A stretch of 64,000 nucleotides of DNA, from NCBI RefSeq assembly GCF_002723995.1, contig NZ_BEWP01000005.1, forward strand, positions 124,001 through 188,000, written 5' to 3'. This stretch comes from Gluconobacter kondonii. Its GTDB lineage: Bacteria > Pseudomonadota > Alphaproteobacteria > Acetobacterales > Acetobacteraceae. Shown here piece after piece: positions 43,596 to 52,443 of this stretch (its first letter is position 1; each line of letters opens with the position of its first letter). The position numbers and the translations under genes were made by a program. The notes beneath the pieces were generated by a model. The model was not told the origin of the DNA. It was given only the letters and a program-made list of their open reading frames with translations, and made no database searches.

Positions 43596-44996
43596 TTAAG
43601 AACGCTCCGGCAACCGCACGCCTGTGACAAAATCCGGCTCATGCACGGCGTAACAGCGTATAGCCTGCCCCCGAACTTCGCGGCAGGATGTCGCGGCTTT
43701 CTGCCCTTCCCTGCCATGCCTCTGCTCTTCAATCACGACCGTTTTCGCCACCGCTGTGGCTGGAAGGCGGAAAAGATCCCAACGCGGGTCTGTTCCGATA
43801 ACGGGAAGAATATTCTGTGTGAATGCCAGACGGGAGGCCAGACCATAATCTTCGGCGGCCAAAGCCGTCGCGCCCTGCGCCTTTGCCTGTAAGGCCACCT
43901 TGCGGGCAAATTCATCCCATCCTCCGGTCAGACGCAACACCGGGTCGCGATGCGGGACGAGATGAAGCGGCGAAAATATTGCCTGAATGCAAACGATCAT
44001 AGTGATGACCAGTCCGCTGACCACAGGCCAGCGGATGCGCCATCCGGCTTCAAGCGCGGCGATGGCAAGCACCGGATAGATGACGGCAGGCCAGTTTGGC
44101 TGCACGCGGTCTCCGAAAGCATGGGCGACAAACACGGCCGTCGGCACCAGAGCCAGCCATGCCAGAAGCCGGTTACGCCTAACACACACCCAAAGCCCGA
44201 TCACAAACAGGATAAAAACAAGCGGCGTGGCAAGTCCGATCTGTCCGCCGATCAGTTCGCCCATAAACTGGAGCGCCCGTGCCGGATGCCAGTCGCCCGT
44301 TCGGCCTCCCTGCCTGATAAAGCTGGCCCAGTGATGTCTCGCATTCCACACAATGACAGGCGACATCGCCACGAACAGCCCCGGAAGAGCCAGCCAGGGA
44401 CCGGGTTGCTGACGCAGACGTTTCGTCGTGAGAACTGCCCCTCCCAGTCCAAGACCGATCAGGACGGCTGTATATTTTGAATCAAACGCCAGTCCCAGCA
44501 GAAGGCCCGATCCGATCCACCACGGAAGAGCCGCGCGTGCGATCAGTTCGGGATCAATCGCGCGGCTGAGCGTGTAGAGAAACAGCGTAATGAAGAACAG
44601 CAGCGGCGTATCGGGCGTCATCGTCGCAGCACCCAGACCGAGCATCAGGGTAGCATTCAGCAACAGCGCGGCCCTGAGCCCCGATTGCGGCCATGGAGAC
44701 CCCGGTAACAGCCGCCGCGCCGCATGGTACAGCGCCCAGCTTCCCGGCAGGACGGACAGTGGCCCCAACAGACGGACACCCAGCGTCGTATCCCCAGCGA
44801 TCCATGTTCCAATACGGATCCACAGAGCCACCATGAACGGATGGTCCAGATAGCCGAGCTGAAGATTGCGCGACCAAACCCAGTAATACGCCTCGTCCGG
44901 CGTCAATGGCACACTGGCTGCAAGATACAGACGGATAATCGTCAGGCCCGCAAGAAGCCCCCAGAAGAGCCGGATATTTCGCGAATTTTCACCCAC
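43596..44996 (-). CDS. ArnT/PMT-like membrane glycosyltransferase (GT83-type)
   Basis: A 466-residue polytopic membrane protein with an N-terminal luminal/periplasmic acidic motif (VPLTPDEAYYWVWSRNLQLG then YLDHPFM), typical of ArnT/dolichyl-phosphate mannosyltransferase-type enzymes that move a sugar from a polyprenyl carrier onto lipid or protein. About 10-12 helices. I chose GTG 44996, 4 nt after the preceding glycosyltransferase stop. A longer frame from 45098 is unlikely. Paired with a polyprenyl-phosphate sugar transferase, so they probably act together on an envelope glycan. Confidence 0.85.
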   Translation of the reverse strand: MGENSRNIRLFWGLLAGLTIIRLYLAASVPLTPDEAYYWVWSRNLQLGYLDHPFMVALWIRIGTWIAGDTTLGVRLLGPLSVLPGSWALYHAARRLLPGSPWPQSGLRAALLLNATLMLGLGAATMTPDTPLLFFITLFLYTLSRAIDPELIARAALPWWIGSGLLLGLAFDSKYTAVLIGLGLGGAVLTTKRLRQQPGPWLALPGLFVAMSPVIVWNARHHWASFIRQGGRTGDWHPARALQFMGELIGGQIGLATPLVFILFVIGLWVCVRRNRLLAWLALVPTAVFVAHAFGDRVQPNWPAVIYPVLAIAALEAGWRIRWPVVSGLVITMIVCIQAIFSPLHLVPHRDPVLRLTGGWDEFARKVALQAKAQGATALAAEDYGLASRLAFTQNILPVIGTDPRWDLFRLPATAVAKTVVIEEQRHGREGQKAATSCREVRGQAIRCYAVHEPDFVTGVRLPERS

Positions 44997-45000
44997 GGTC

Positions 45001-46107
45001 TCAGCGCCAGACCAGCGTGGAGGACACCGCATAGTTCCAGACCACACCAACCACGGCTCCCGCCGCAGACGAGCGGTCCCAGTGACCATGACCCGCACTG
45101 TCCAGCATCATCCGGGCAATACCGATATTGGCGACGGCCCCCAGCGAACAGACCGCGATGAAAACGGCCAATCCTCGCCAGAGCTTGTGACCCTTGAGGC
45201 GACGATCATGGTAGGTGAAGCGGTTGTTCAGCAGAAAATTCGTCAGAATAGCGACAGCGGTTCCGGCGAGCTGCGCCCAGGAAAAACTCAGGCCGCATGC
45301 GCCTGCCAGATCCAGAACGCTGACATTCACGACCACACCAATAAGCCCGACCAGCGCGAAGGCCATGAAGCGGGTCGGCAGCCAGCCATGCGTCAGCTTG
45401 TCGAGCACCATGGTCGCAAACTGAAGCAGCACCACAACATCAAGCTTGCTCTCACCTGCAAGGCGCGGGCGGAAGACGAATGGCACCTCGACAATCCGCA
45501 CGGTTTTGGGGGCGGACATCACCAGATCGAGCAAAATCTTGAAGCCCGTCCCTGACAGGCGCGGCAACAGGGATTCAAAAAGATCCCGGCGTATGGCGAA
45601 AAAGCCGCTCATCGGATCGCTCAGCGGATGCGGCATGACGGCCTGCGCGGCCCTGATGCCCGCATCCGAAAGCAGATGCCTCCAACGCCCAGCCAGTCCG
45701 CCACTATCGCCGCCCTCGACATGGCGGCTGGCCACGACAAGTTCGGCACCCTTCTGTAATTCAACAAGCATAGTCCGCAGAACGGATTCATCGTGTTGCA
45801 GATCGCCGTCCATCACCGCGACCAGAGGGGCGCTGGAAGACAGAATGCCTTCGATTACGGCAGAAGACAGCCCCCGACGGCCAACACGGCGCACCAACCG
45901 GACCCGTGGGTCCAGCAGCGCAAGCCGGGAAACCTCATCGGCCGTTCCATCCGGTGAATTGTCATCAACGAAAATGACTTCCCACGCCCTGCCCTCAAGC
46001 GCCGCGTCAAGGGCTGCAACCATCGGCGCCACATTGGACACTTCGTTGTAGCAGGGAACGATGACGCTCAGTTCGGCTGGAAGAGACAGCAACCGGGAAG
46101 CGGTCAT
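45001..46107 (-). CDS. Family 2 glycosyltransferase fused to GtrA-like domain
   Basis: A 368-residue fusion. Residues ~10-245 are a GT2 dolichol-phosphate mannosyltransferase-like domain (LSVIVPCYNEVSNVAPMV, FVDDNSPDGTADEV, VMDGDLQHDE), which would make a polyprenyl-phosphate sugar. Residues ~250-368 are a four-helix GtrA-like flippase domain (FLLNNRFTYHDRRL motif). It thus makes and probably flips the donor used by the downstream ArnT-like transferase. Start ATG 46107. Confidence 0.92.
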   Translation of the reverse strand: MTASRLLSLPAELSVIVPCYNEVSNVAPMVAALDAALEGRAWEVIFVDDNSPDGTADEVSRLALLDPRVRLVRRVGRRGLSSAVIEGILSSSAPLVAVMDGDLQHDESVLRTMLVELQKGAELVVASRHVEGGDSGGLAGRWRHLLSDAGIRAAQAVMPHPLSDPMSGFFAIRRDLFESLLPRLSGTGFKILLDLVMSAPKTVRIVEVPFVFRPRLAGESKLDVVVLLQFATMVLDKLTHGWLPTRFMAFALVGLIGVVVNVSVLDLAGACGLSFSWAQLAGTAVAILTNFLLNNRFTYHDRRLKGHKLWRGLAVFIAVCSLGAVANIGIARMMLDSAGHGHWDRSSAAGAVVGVVWNYAVSSTLVWR

Positions 46108-46119
46108 GGGTTCAGTCGA

Positions 46120-46602
46120 TCAGATCGGCACGCCGGCAAGATCGCGGCTCGTATGGATGGTCTGGAGAGTCTGGACACGAACGACATGCGGACTGTCGGT
46201 CAGCAGGCGTGTCAGGGCATTTTGATGGGCGGCGTCACGGGCGACCAGACGGACGAGAAAATCTCCGCCGCCCCGGATCATATGACATTCGCGCGTTTCG
46301 GGCCATGCACCGACCTGAGCCTCGAAGGCCTCAAGAACACTTCCCTTTTGGCTATCGAGGCCAATCAGGGCGTAGAAATTCAGGGACCACCCCAGCAGGG
46401 CGGCATCCACTTCGGCATGATACCCCTTGACGATTCCCAGCTCCTCAAGCCTACGGACCCGCCTCAGGCAGGGAGGCGCGGAAATGCCGGTACGACGGGC
46501 AAGTTCCACGTTGGTCATGCGTCCATCGGCCTGGAGTTCGGCAATGATCTGCCGGTCGATGGCGTCCAGTTCAATCGGTGCGGAGTGCGAAGAAGCGTTC
46601 AT
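46120..46602 (-). CDS. Lrp/AsnC-family transcriptional regulator
   Basis: A 160-residue Lrp-type protein: an N-terminal helix-turn-helix (AIDRQIIAELQADGRMTNVE, LARRTGISAPPCLRRVRRLE) and an RAM ligand domain (YALIGLDSQKGS ... FLVRLVARD). It is 12 nt upstream of the glycosyltransferase pair on the same strand and divergent from trxB, so it may regulate either. Effector is likely an amino acid but unknown. Confidence 0.92.
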   Translation of the reverse strand: MNASSHSAPIELDAIDRQIIAELQADGRMTNVELARRTGISAPPCLRRVRRLEELGIVKGYHAEVDAALLGWSLNFYALIGLDSQKGSVLEAFEAQVGAWPETRECHMIRGGGDFLVRLVARDAAHQNALTRLLTDSPHVVRVQTLQTIHTSRDLAGVPI

Positions 46603-46701
46603 TTCAATCTAACGTATATGTCAGCCGACATGATCCGCAAAGATGGCACATGCGTCCGAAGTCCCTATATGAAGGGGCCTGATATCATTTGAGGACCAAT
46701 C

Positions 46702-47676
46702 ATGCCCGAAATCCATCATACGGATCTGCTGGTTGTGGGCGCTGGCCCTGCTGGCTACACGGCGGCAATCTACGCGGCCCGCGCAAGTCTTAAGCCGATT
46801 CTCGTGACCGGAATGCAACCCGGCGGCCAGCTGACCATCACGACGGATGTTGAAAACTATCCCGGCTTTGCGACTCCTGTTCAGGGCCCCTGGCTGATGG
46901 AGCAGATGCGCGCGCAGGCCGAGCATGTCGGAACGCGTCTGATTTATGACCTGATCGTTCAGGCCGATCTAAGAAAAGGCCCCGGACCGGATGGATATTT
47001 CCGACTGGTCGGAGATTCGGGGGACGAGTTCCGTGCCCGCACGGTTGTGATCGCTACGGGCGCACAGGCCCGGTGGCTCGGCCTCGAATCGGAAAAGCGT
47101 CTCCAGCGCGGCGGCGTCTCTGCCTGCGCGACCTGTGACGGCTTTTTCTATCGCGGCAAGACGGTGGCCGTGATCGGTGGCGGCAATACGGCAGTCGAGG
47201 AAGCGTTGTATCTGACGCACCACGCGGACAAGGTTCATCTGATCCATCGTCGGGACAGCCTGAGAGCCGAGCGTATCCTTCAGGAGCGTCTGTTCTCAAA
47301 CCCGAAGATCGAAGTTCATTGGAACAAGGCTGTCGAAGAGGTTCTCGGTTCAGGCGAACCGGAAGTGGTTTGTGGGATCGCTCTGAAAGATACCCAGACA
47401 GGCGCGCTGTCTGAACTGGATGTCGACGGGGTTTTCGTCGCCATCGGCCATACGCCGAATACCGGGCCTTTCCTCCATGAAGTCGCCTGTGACAGCGACG
47501 GATATATCCTGACGGAAAGCGGCGGGACCGAAACATCCGTCAAGGGCGTGTTTGCAGCAGGCGACATTCAGGATCGTATTTTCCGACAGGCCGTCACAGC
47601 GGCCGGAACAGGCTGCATGGCCGCTCTGGAAGCCGAACGATATCTTTCTGGCATACCTGCCATGACAAAAACTTGA
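46702..47676 (+). CDS. trxB: Thioredoxin reductase
   Basis: Reduces thioredoxin using NADPH and FAD. The 324-residue protein has FAD-binding VVGAGPAGYTAAIYAARA, the redox Cys pair CATCDGFF, the NADPH motif GGGNTAVEEALYL and C-terminal GVFAAGDIQDR. It is followed closely by a LysR gene on the same strand. Confidence 0.97.
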   Translation: MPEIHHTDLLVVGAGPAGYTAAIYAARASLKPILVTGMQPGGQLTITTDVENYPGFATPVQGPWLMEQMRAQAEHVGTRLIYDLIVQADLRKGPGPDGYFRLVGDSGDEFRARTVVIATGAQARWLGLESEKRLQRGGVSACATCDGFFYRGKTVAVIGGGNTAVEEALYLTHHADKVHLIHRRDSLRAERILQERLFSNPKIEVHWNKAVEEVLGSGEPEVVCGIALKDTQTGALSELDVDGVFVAIGHTPNTGPFLHEVACDSDGYILTESGGTETSVKGVFAAGDIQDRIFRQAVTAAGTGCMAALEAERYLSGIPAMTKT

Positions 47677-47794
47677 CCCTCGCGCGTGCTTCAGACAATT
47701 TCGTCCTTTCAACGACATATCTTGACGGATAACGCCGGGACGTATGGGTAAAAAGGACGAAGACCGTCGCCTTGGCGAACGGGGAGAAAACCAG

Positions 47795-48700
47795 ATGGAC
47801 TGGGACAAGCTGCGGATTTTTCATGCCGTGGCGGAAGCCGGTTCCTTCACCCACGCCGGTGACCGGCTGGGACTGAGCCAGTCGGCAGTTTCCCGGCAGA
47901 TTTCCGCGCTTGAAGATGTCCTGCGCGTGCCGCTGTTCCATCGGCATGCGCGCGGACTGATTCTAACGGAACAGGGCGATGTTCTGAACCGTACGGTCCG
48001 CGAAGTTTTCTCCAAACTGGCTCTGACGCAGGCCTTCCTGAGCGAAAGCAAGGAGCGAGCCGCGGGAAAGATCAAGATTACCACGACAACGGGCTTCGGC
48101 CTGTCATGGCTTTCCCCACGTCTAAACCGTTTTCTGGAACTGCATCCCGACATTGAAGTCACACTTCTGCTTGAAGATGCGGATCTGGATCTGGGCATGC
48201 GTGAGGCAGACGTCGCCATCCGGCTACACCCGCCCACACAGCCCGATCTGGTGCAGCGTCATCTCGCCAATTTCCCCATGCCGATTTATGCAAGCGCCGC
48301 CTATCTTGAGCGCCATGGGACACCACACTCTATCGAAGATCTGGCCAATCATCAGATCATCAGCTTTGCAGGCTGGCACCTGCCACTGCCTAATGTGAAC
48401 TGGTTGCTGGATCTTCTGCGTCAGGAAGGTGTTGCACGCCAAGGCAGCCGTCGTCTGGCTATCAACAATATCTCGGCGGTCGCGAATGCGATTGCAGCCG
48501 GAACGGGCATCGGCTCCCTGCCCCTCTATGCCGCAGCAGGCTATCCTGATCTTGTCAGGATATTGCCGAACCAGCAGGTGCCCTTAGTGGAAGCCTATTT
48601 CGTCTACCCTGAAGAATTGCGGACATCAAAGCGGATCGCGGTCTTCCGGGACTTTCTTCTTTCCGAAATCAGCAACCTCAAAGGGCAGGAACAGGGATAA
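47795..48700 (+). CDS. LysR-family regulator (LsrB/VtlR-like)
   Basis: A 301-residue LysR-type protein with an N-terminal winged helix (MDWDKLRIFHAVAEAGSFTH, then LGLSQSAVSRQISALEDVL) and an effector domain. The sequence and its place after trxB resemble rhizobial LsrB and Brucella VtlR, which control oxidative stress, envelope or small RNA genes. The ATG 47795 has GGAG upstream; a longer frame from 47744 is open but unconserved. Effector unknown. Confidence 0.88.
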   Translation: MDWDKLRIFHAVAEAGSFTHAGDRLGLSQSAVSRQISALEDVLRVPLFHRHARGLILTEQGDVLNRTVREVFSKLALTQAFLSESKERAAGKIKITTTTGFGLSWLSPRLNRFLELHPDIEVTLLLEDADLDLGMREADVAIRLHPPTQPDLVQRHLANFPMPIYASAAYLERHGTPHSIEDLANHQIISFAGWHLPLPNVNWLLDLLRQEGVARQGSRRLAINNISAVANAIAAGTGIGSLPLYAAAGYPDLVRILPNQQVPLVEAYFVYPEELRTSKRIAVFRDFLLSEISNLKGQEQG

Positions 48701-48724
48701 GAAACTGGGAGGCTTTTACGCCTC

Positions 48725-49054
48725 CTACCCTCTGCGACCATGAGTCGAGGGACAGGCATGAGGCCGATTGCTGGATCGGAAGACCGCTTCCCCAATCGGC
48801 GCAAATCCACTGCCCCGTCCGAGGCGATGCGCATTGTTGGGCATCTGCTCAAGCACAATGACGCCTGACGCCATCCGGTAACAGACCGCCGGCTGCGATG
48901 AGTGAGCTTTGTTGCCCTGATGATGCGCCATAATGTTCCCGCCAGGTTTCGGGGAGCCATGAGCCCATGCTGCCAAGGGAGCCATAAGCAAAGCCCCAAA
49001 AGAGACGCCCGATATCCAGACAGAGATCACCAGAAAATGCGGAAGAGGCTTCAT
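48725..49054 (-). CDS. Small secreted protein of unknown function
   Basis: A 109-residue protein with a signal peptide (MKPLPHFLVISVWISGVSFG ... APLAAWAHG). The mature part is short, His/Gly/Pro-rich (HGSPKPGGNIMAHHQGN) with one Cys. I do not recognise it. The frame is open farther upstream to 49369 but ATG 49054 is the plausible start because it opens the signal peptide. It follows ihfB by 97 bp on the same strand and converges on the LysR gene with a weak shared stem-loop (48708-48725). It could be a false call. Confidence 0.5.
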   Translation of the reverse strand: MKPLPHFLVISVWISGVSFGALLMAPLAAWAHGSPKPGGNIMAHHQGNKAHSSQPAVCYRMASGVIVLEQMPNNAHRLGRGSGFAPIGEAVFRSSNRPHACPSTHGRRG

Positions 49055-49151
49055 AAGTTCATGGTATCGCAAAAACGCTTTACCGAGCCAGTCTTCACCA
49101 TTCCCGGTCATATCCTTGCAGCACAGCTGATGCGCCTTGGCCACAATAGTA

Positions 49152-49457
49152 TCAGTTCCCGGATTTTGACGATGACAGGCGCTGGTTAACGCGCTCCCTG
49201 AGTTCCTTGCCCACCTTGAAGAACGGGACGCTCTTTTCCTCAACAGGCACGATATCGCCGGTCCGGGGATTTCGCCCTGTCCGAGCTGCACGTTCACGGG
49301 GGAGAAATGCCCCAAAACCACGCAGTTCCACACGATCCCCGCGCGCAAGTGCAGAACCGATCTCGTCAAAGACCGCGTGGACGATACGTTCTATATCGCG
49401 GGTGAGAAGGTGCGGATATGCTTCCGCCAGTTCGGCCATAAGTTCGGATCGAGTCAT
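49152..49457 (-). CDS. ihfB: Integration host factor beta subunit
   Basis: The 101-residue IHF-beta shows the HU/IHF fold ([40 protein letters not shown]). Start ATG 49457 begins MTRSELM as usual; a longer open frame from 49538 overlaps sppA. It follows sppA by 40 nt. Together with ihfA in this window the full heterodimer is encoded. Confidence 0.94.
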   Translation of the reverse strand: MTRSELMAELAEAYPHLLTRDIERIVHAVFDEIGSALARGDRVELRGFGAFLPRERAARTGRNPRTGDIVPVEEKSVPFFKVGKELRERVNQRLSSSKSGN

Positions 49458-49497
49458 GACAGTTGTTCCACCTGACTCCGCCTTCTGAAACAGGCCA

Positions 49498-50442
49498 TCA
49501 GAGTTGCAAAATCGCAACGGCTCCGTCAAGGCCTTCACGGTCGAGAGCGCTGGAGAAACTTCCTCCCAGCAACCCTGTCAGAAGCGCCTTCTTGCCGGGC
49601 CATTCATACCAGCGTCTGGAGCGTTCTGGCATCAACGGAAGCACAGGATAGGACAACGTCCCGATATTCAGCCGTTTTCTGAGCCACAGACGCGCCGCAT
49701 CTTCGTCCCCGAGCTCATCGACAAGACCGAGTGCAATGGCCTGCCGCCCCGTATAGGCACGCCCATCGGCCATGCTGCGGACTTTTTCTTCCGTCAAATG
49801 ACGGCCGTCCGCAACCATCGACACGAATTGAGCAAAAAGATCGTTGACGATACCCTGAAGCATCTGCCGCCCTTCGGGTGTCAACGCACTGGTAGGATCA
49901 GTCTGGTCTTTCATGGCACCCGATGTAATGGCATCGACACCAATTCCCAGACGTCCGAGGCCAACCGAAACGTCAGGACGTTGAAAAATCACGCCGATCG
50001 ATCCGGTCAGCGTTGAAGGCAAAGCAACGATATGCTGGGCCGGCACAGAGAGCATGTAGGCCGCAGACGCTCCCATGTCGCCCATTGAAACGGAAACTGG
50101 TTTAACCGCTGCGAAACGCTTAATTGCGTCATGAAGCCTTTCCCCACCAGTCACACCTCCGCCCGGACTATCAACAACCAACAGTAGCCCAGTCACATCT
50201 GACGCACTCTGAGCCTGTTTCAGCGCACGCACGATTTGCGAGACGTTATTCTGGACGACACCAGTAATGGTGAGACGAACAATGTGGGGTCTGTTGGTGA
50301 AATTTGAACCAACAGACCCGCTATGACCCATCATCGAAATGACAAGGGCGCTGCAAAAAGCCACCAGCGCCCCGACCCGCCAAAACACCAGTTGTCTATG
50401 TTTTGTCTGACTTGTCAGAAAAAGGTTCAGTTCAGCACTCAT
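49498..50442 (-). CDS. sppA: Signal peptide peptidase SppA (36K type)
   Basis: Membrane-anchored serine protease that degrades cleaved signal peptides. The 314-residue protein has one N-terminal membrane helix ([20 protein letters not shown]) and the S49 domain with nucleophile Ser in [10 protein letters not shown] and general-base Lys in [11 protein letters not shown]. It is the short (one-domain) form. Lies between mucR and ihfB, a common alphaproteobacterial order. Confidence 0.93.
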   Translation of the reverse strand: MSAELNLFLTSQTKHRQLVFWRVGALVAFCSALVISMMGHSGSVGSNFTNRPHIVRLTITGVVQNNVSQIVRALKQAQSASDVTGLLLVVDSPGGGVTGGERLHDAIKRFAAVKPVSVSMGDMGASAAYMLSVPAQHIVALPSTLTGSIGVIFQRPDVSVGLGRLGIGVDAITSGAMKDQTDPTSALTPEGRQMLQGIVNDLFAQFVSMVADGRHLTEEKVRSMADGRAYTGRQAIALGLVDELGDEDAARLWLRKRLNIGTLSYPVLPLMPERSRRWYEWPGKKALLTGLLGGSFSSALDREGLDGAVAILQL

Positions 50443-50486
50443 GAAGCGAATCCTGCTTCTGTTTTTCAGACAAGGTCAGAGAACGA

Positions 50487-50954
50487 TCAGTCTTCTTTTT
50501 TGACACGACGCACACGAGCGGATTCTTTCTTTCCTTCGCCGTTTGCCGCGCTAATCTTCCGCCCCAGACCAATTTCTCGCGCCAAAGCCGAACGACGCTG
50601 AGCATAATTCGGAGCCACCAGAGGATAATCTGCCGGCAGGCCCCAACGTTCACGATACTGTTCCGGAGTCATATCATACGCACTCTGAAGATGACGCTTG
50701 AGCATCTTCAGTTTTTTTCCGTCCTCAAGACAGATGATGTAATCAGGAAAAACAGAGCGTTTGATAGGTACTGCCGGCTGTGGCCGCTCGACCTGTGGTG
50801 TTTCCTCAGGAACTCCAGCCTTTGAGAGAGCATCATATACCTGCCGGATCAGGGCCGGCAGTGTTTCCGCTTCAAGTGCTCCGCGCGACGCTTGGGCAGC
50901 AACGATTCTGGCCGTAAGTTCCAGAAGACCTGTATTGGAAGTGCTATCAGACAT
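50487..50954 (-). CDS. MucR/Ros-family zinc-finger regulator
   Basis: A 155-residue MucR protein. The C-terminal half carries the conserved block DYIICLEDGKKLKMLKRHLQ and MTPEQYRERWGLPADYPLVA then PNYAQRRSALAREIGLG. MucR-type proteins are H-NS-like regulators that bind AT-rich DNA and silence or activate envelope genes. The N-terminal ~60 residues are for oligomerisation. The upstream 199 bp are AT-rich (see other entry), consistent with autoregulation. Confidence 0.92.
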   Translation of the reverse strand: MSDSTSNTGLLELTARIVAAQASRGALEAETLPALIRQVYDALSKAGVPEETPQVERPQPAVPIKRSVFPDYIICLEDGKKLKMLKRHLQSAYDMTPEQYRERWGLPADYPLVAPNYAQRRSALAREIGLGRKISAANGEGKKESARVRRVKKED

Positions 50955-51153
50955 AATATTTCGCCCTATCTGTTCGAATGAATTTTCAGTTCCTTAACGC
51001 CTGTAAAGGGTCAGGTAAATGCAACATGGAAATATTTGACGTATTCCTTTTCCTACCCATGATTATCATCATATCAAAATAACCCGCAAACAAAAATAAG
51101 CTCACGCGCTTACAAAAATCTTCTGCGCTGCAGTCCATAACTGGGATGACGAC
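50955..51153. promoter_or_regulatory. AT-rich divergent promoter region of MucR gene
   Basis: The 199-bp gap between the divergent mucR and udgX fusion genes is markedly A+T-rich at about 50995-51120, unlike neighbouring sequence. A 5-bp inverted repeat (ATGAT-TATC-ATCAT near 51058-51071) is visible. MucR proteins are known to bind AT-rich stretches, so this may be an autoregulatory site. No gene is seen here. Confidence 0.4.
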
Positions 51154-52416
51154 ATGATCAGAGAAACCGTCACGCTCTCAACAACCAGTGATTTTTCCGG
51201 CTGGCGTGCATGGGCGCGCAAACTGCTTCATGACAGAGTCCCTGCTGATTCAATACAATGGATCATAAACCCTCCCCCGTTCATTTACGCCCCTTCTGCA
51301 ACGAGACTTCTTCCCGGCGCTCCATCGACAGTCAGCCTGCCCCGCTCTCTTGCGTCACTCTTCCCGGCCGTCTTCGTGTCCGAAGATCCTGACAGACTGC
51401 ATCTCCTGTATCTCACGCTTCAGACTTTACGTGACGACATGCCAGTGCCCGATCAACTTACCGAAAGCCTGAAAAAACTCGCTATCGAAAGCTGGAAAAG
51501 AGCACTCGACCTGCGCTGTCAGATGCCTGATGCCAGCAATCCGGAATGGCAGATCCTCCGCACATCTCATACAGCGGCCCTGATCGACAGTCAGGCAGAC
51601 ATACTTTCAAACCTACGCCCCACACCGTGGATCGTGATGGCGCCTGATCGAACACTGCTCTGGGACGGTCAGGAATATCGTTTTGGACCGGGTTTCACAG
51701 ACAATGAACTACCTCCATCAGAGGTGATCGAAACTGCACGCGAGTTCGCTACCGCTGGCCGCGGAAACGCCTATTGGGACGGAATTGCGCCGGTACGACT
51801 CCATCCTACCCCCGGAAATATCGAATCTTCTTCACTCGCCAGCCTGCGCGCTCAGGCGATCGACTGCCAGATGTGCGAATTGTGCAAGCCCGCGACGCGA
51901 ACCGTTTCCGGAGAAGGTAACCCCAAAGCCCGAATCATCTTCATTGGCGAGCAGCCCGGAGATCAGGAAGATCTTCACGGACGCCCCTTTGTTGGACCAG
52001 CAGGACAACTGTTTGACAGTGCTCTCCGAGAGGCCGGCGGCAATCGCGCAGAGATGTGGATCACCAATGCCGTCAAGCACTTCAAATTCATTCCCAAAAG
52101 AAACCGCCGCATTCATCAGAAACCGGACGCACCTGAAATCAAATCCTGCACACCGTGGCTTGCAACAGAACGCAGGGTTCTATCTCCGGAAGTGACGGTG
52201 ATTCTGGGCGTTACAGCCGCCAGCGCTGTTCTGGGACGCCAGGTTACAGTGTCGCGCGAACGTTCAAGGCCTATTCCTCTGGAGGACGGAAGTATCGGTC
52301 TGGTAACCGTACATCCGTCTTATCTGCTGCGCCTGCCCGATGAGGAGTCGAAGACACGCGAATATACAAAATTCGTAAACGATCTCAGAATGGCAATTTC
52401 CACTCTCGCCGGATAA
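51154..52416 (+). CDS. DUF4130-UdgX fusion, uracil-DNA binding/crosslinking protein
   Basis: A 420-residue two-part protein. The C-terminal half (~230-420) is UdgX-type: GEQPGDQEDLHGRPFVGPAG (residues ~265-284), then TNAVKHFKF and the R-loop motif NRRIH with His ~321, and HPSYLLR. In UdgX this His makes a covalent bond with uracil-containing DNA. Cys 238, 241 (CQMC) and the CTPWL Cys are probable 4Fe-4S ligands. The N-terminal half (~1-225) looks like DUF4130 (DFSGWRAWARKLLHDRVPAD ... WDGQEYRFGPGF), but the usual HKM-type motif of that family is not visible, so it may be degenerate. It is the first gene before the FUSC protein, on its own promoter. Confidence 0.88.
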   Translation: MIRETVTLSTTSDFSGWRAWARKLLHDRVPADSIQWIINPPPFIYAPSATRLLPGAPSTVSLPRSLASLFPAVFVSEDPDRLHLLYLTLQTLRDDMPVPDQLTESLKKLAIESWKRALDLRCQMPDASNPEWQILRTSHTAALIDSQADILSNLRPTPWIVMAPDRTLLWDGQEYRFGPGFTDNELPPSEVIETAREFATAGRGNAYWDGIAPVRLHPTPGNIESSSLASLRAQAIDCQMCELCKPATRTVSGEGNPKARIIFIGEQPGDQEDLHGRPFVGPAGQLFDSALREAGGNRAEMWITNAVKHFKFIPKRNRRIHQKPDAPEIKSCTPWLATERRVLSPEVTVILGVTAASAVLGRQVTVSRERSRPIPLEDGSIGLVTVHPSYLLRLPDEESKTREYTKFVNDLRMAISTLAG

Positions 52417-52443
52417 TGCCGTTAGGGCTAAGAAACCCCCGCA

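Noticed and set aside
46618-46631. ATGTC-AGCC-GACAT inverted repeat between the Lrp gene and trxB
   Set aside because: Arms are only 5 bp; too short to call an operator without comparison to related genomes.
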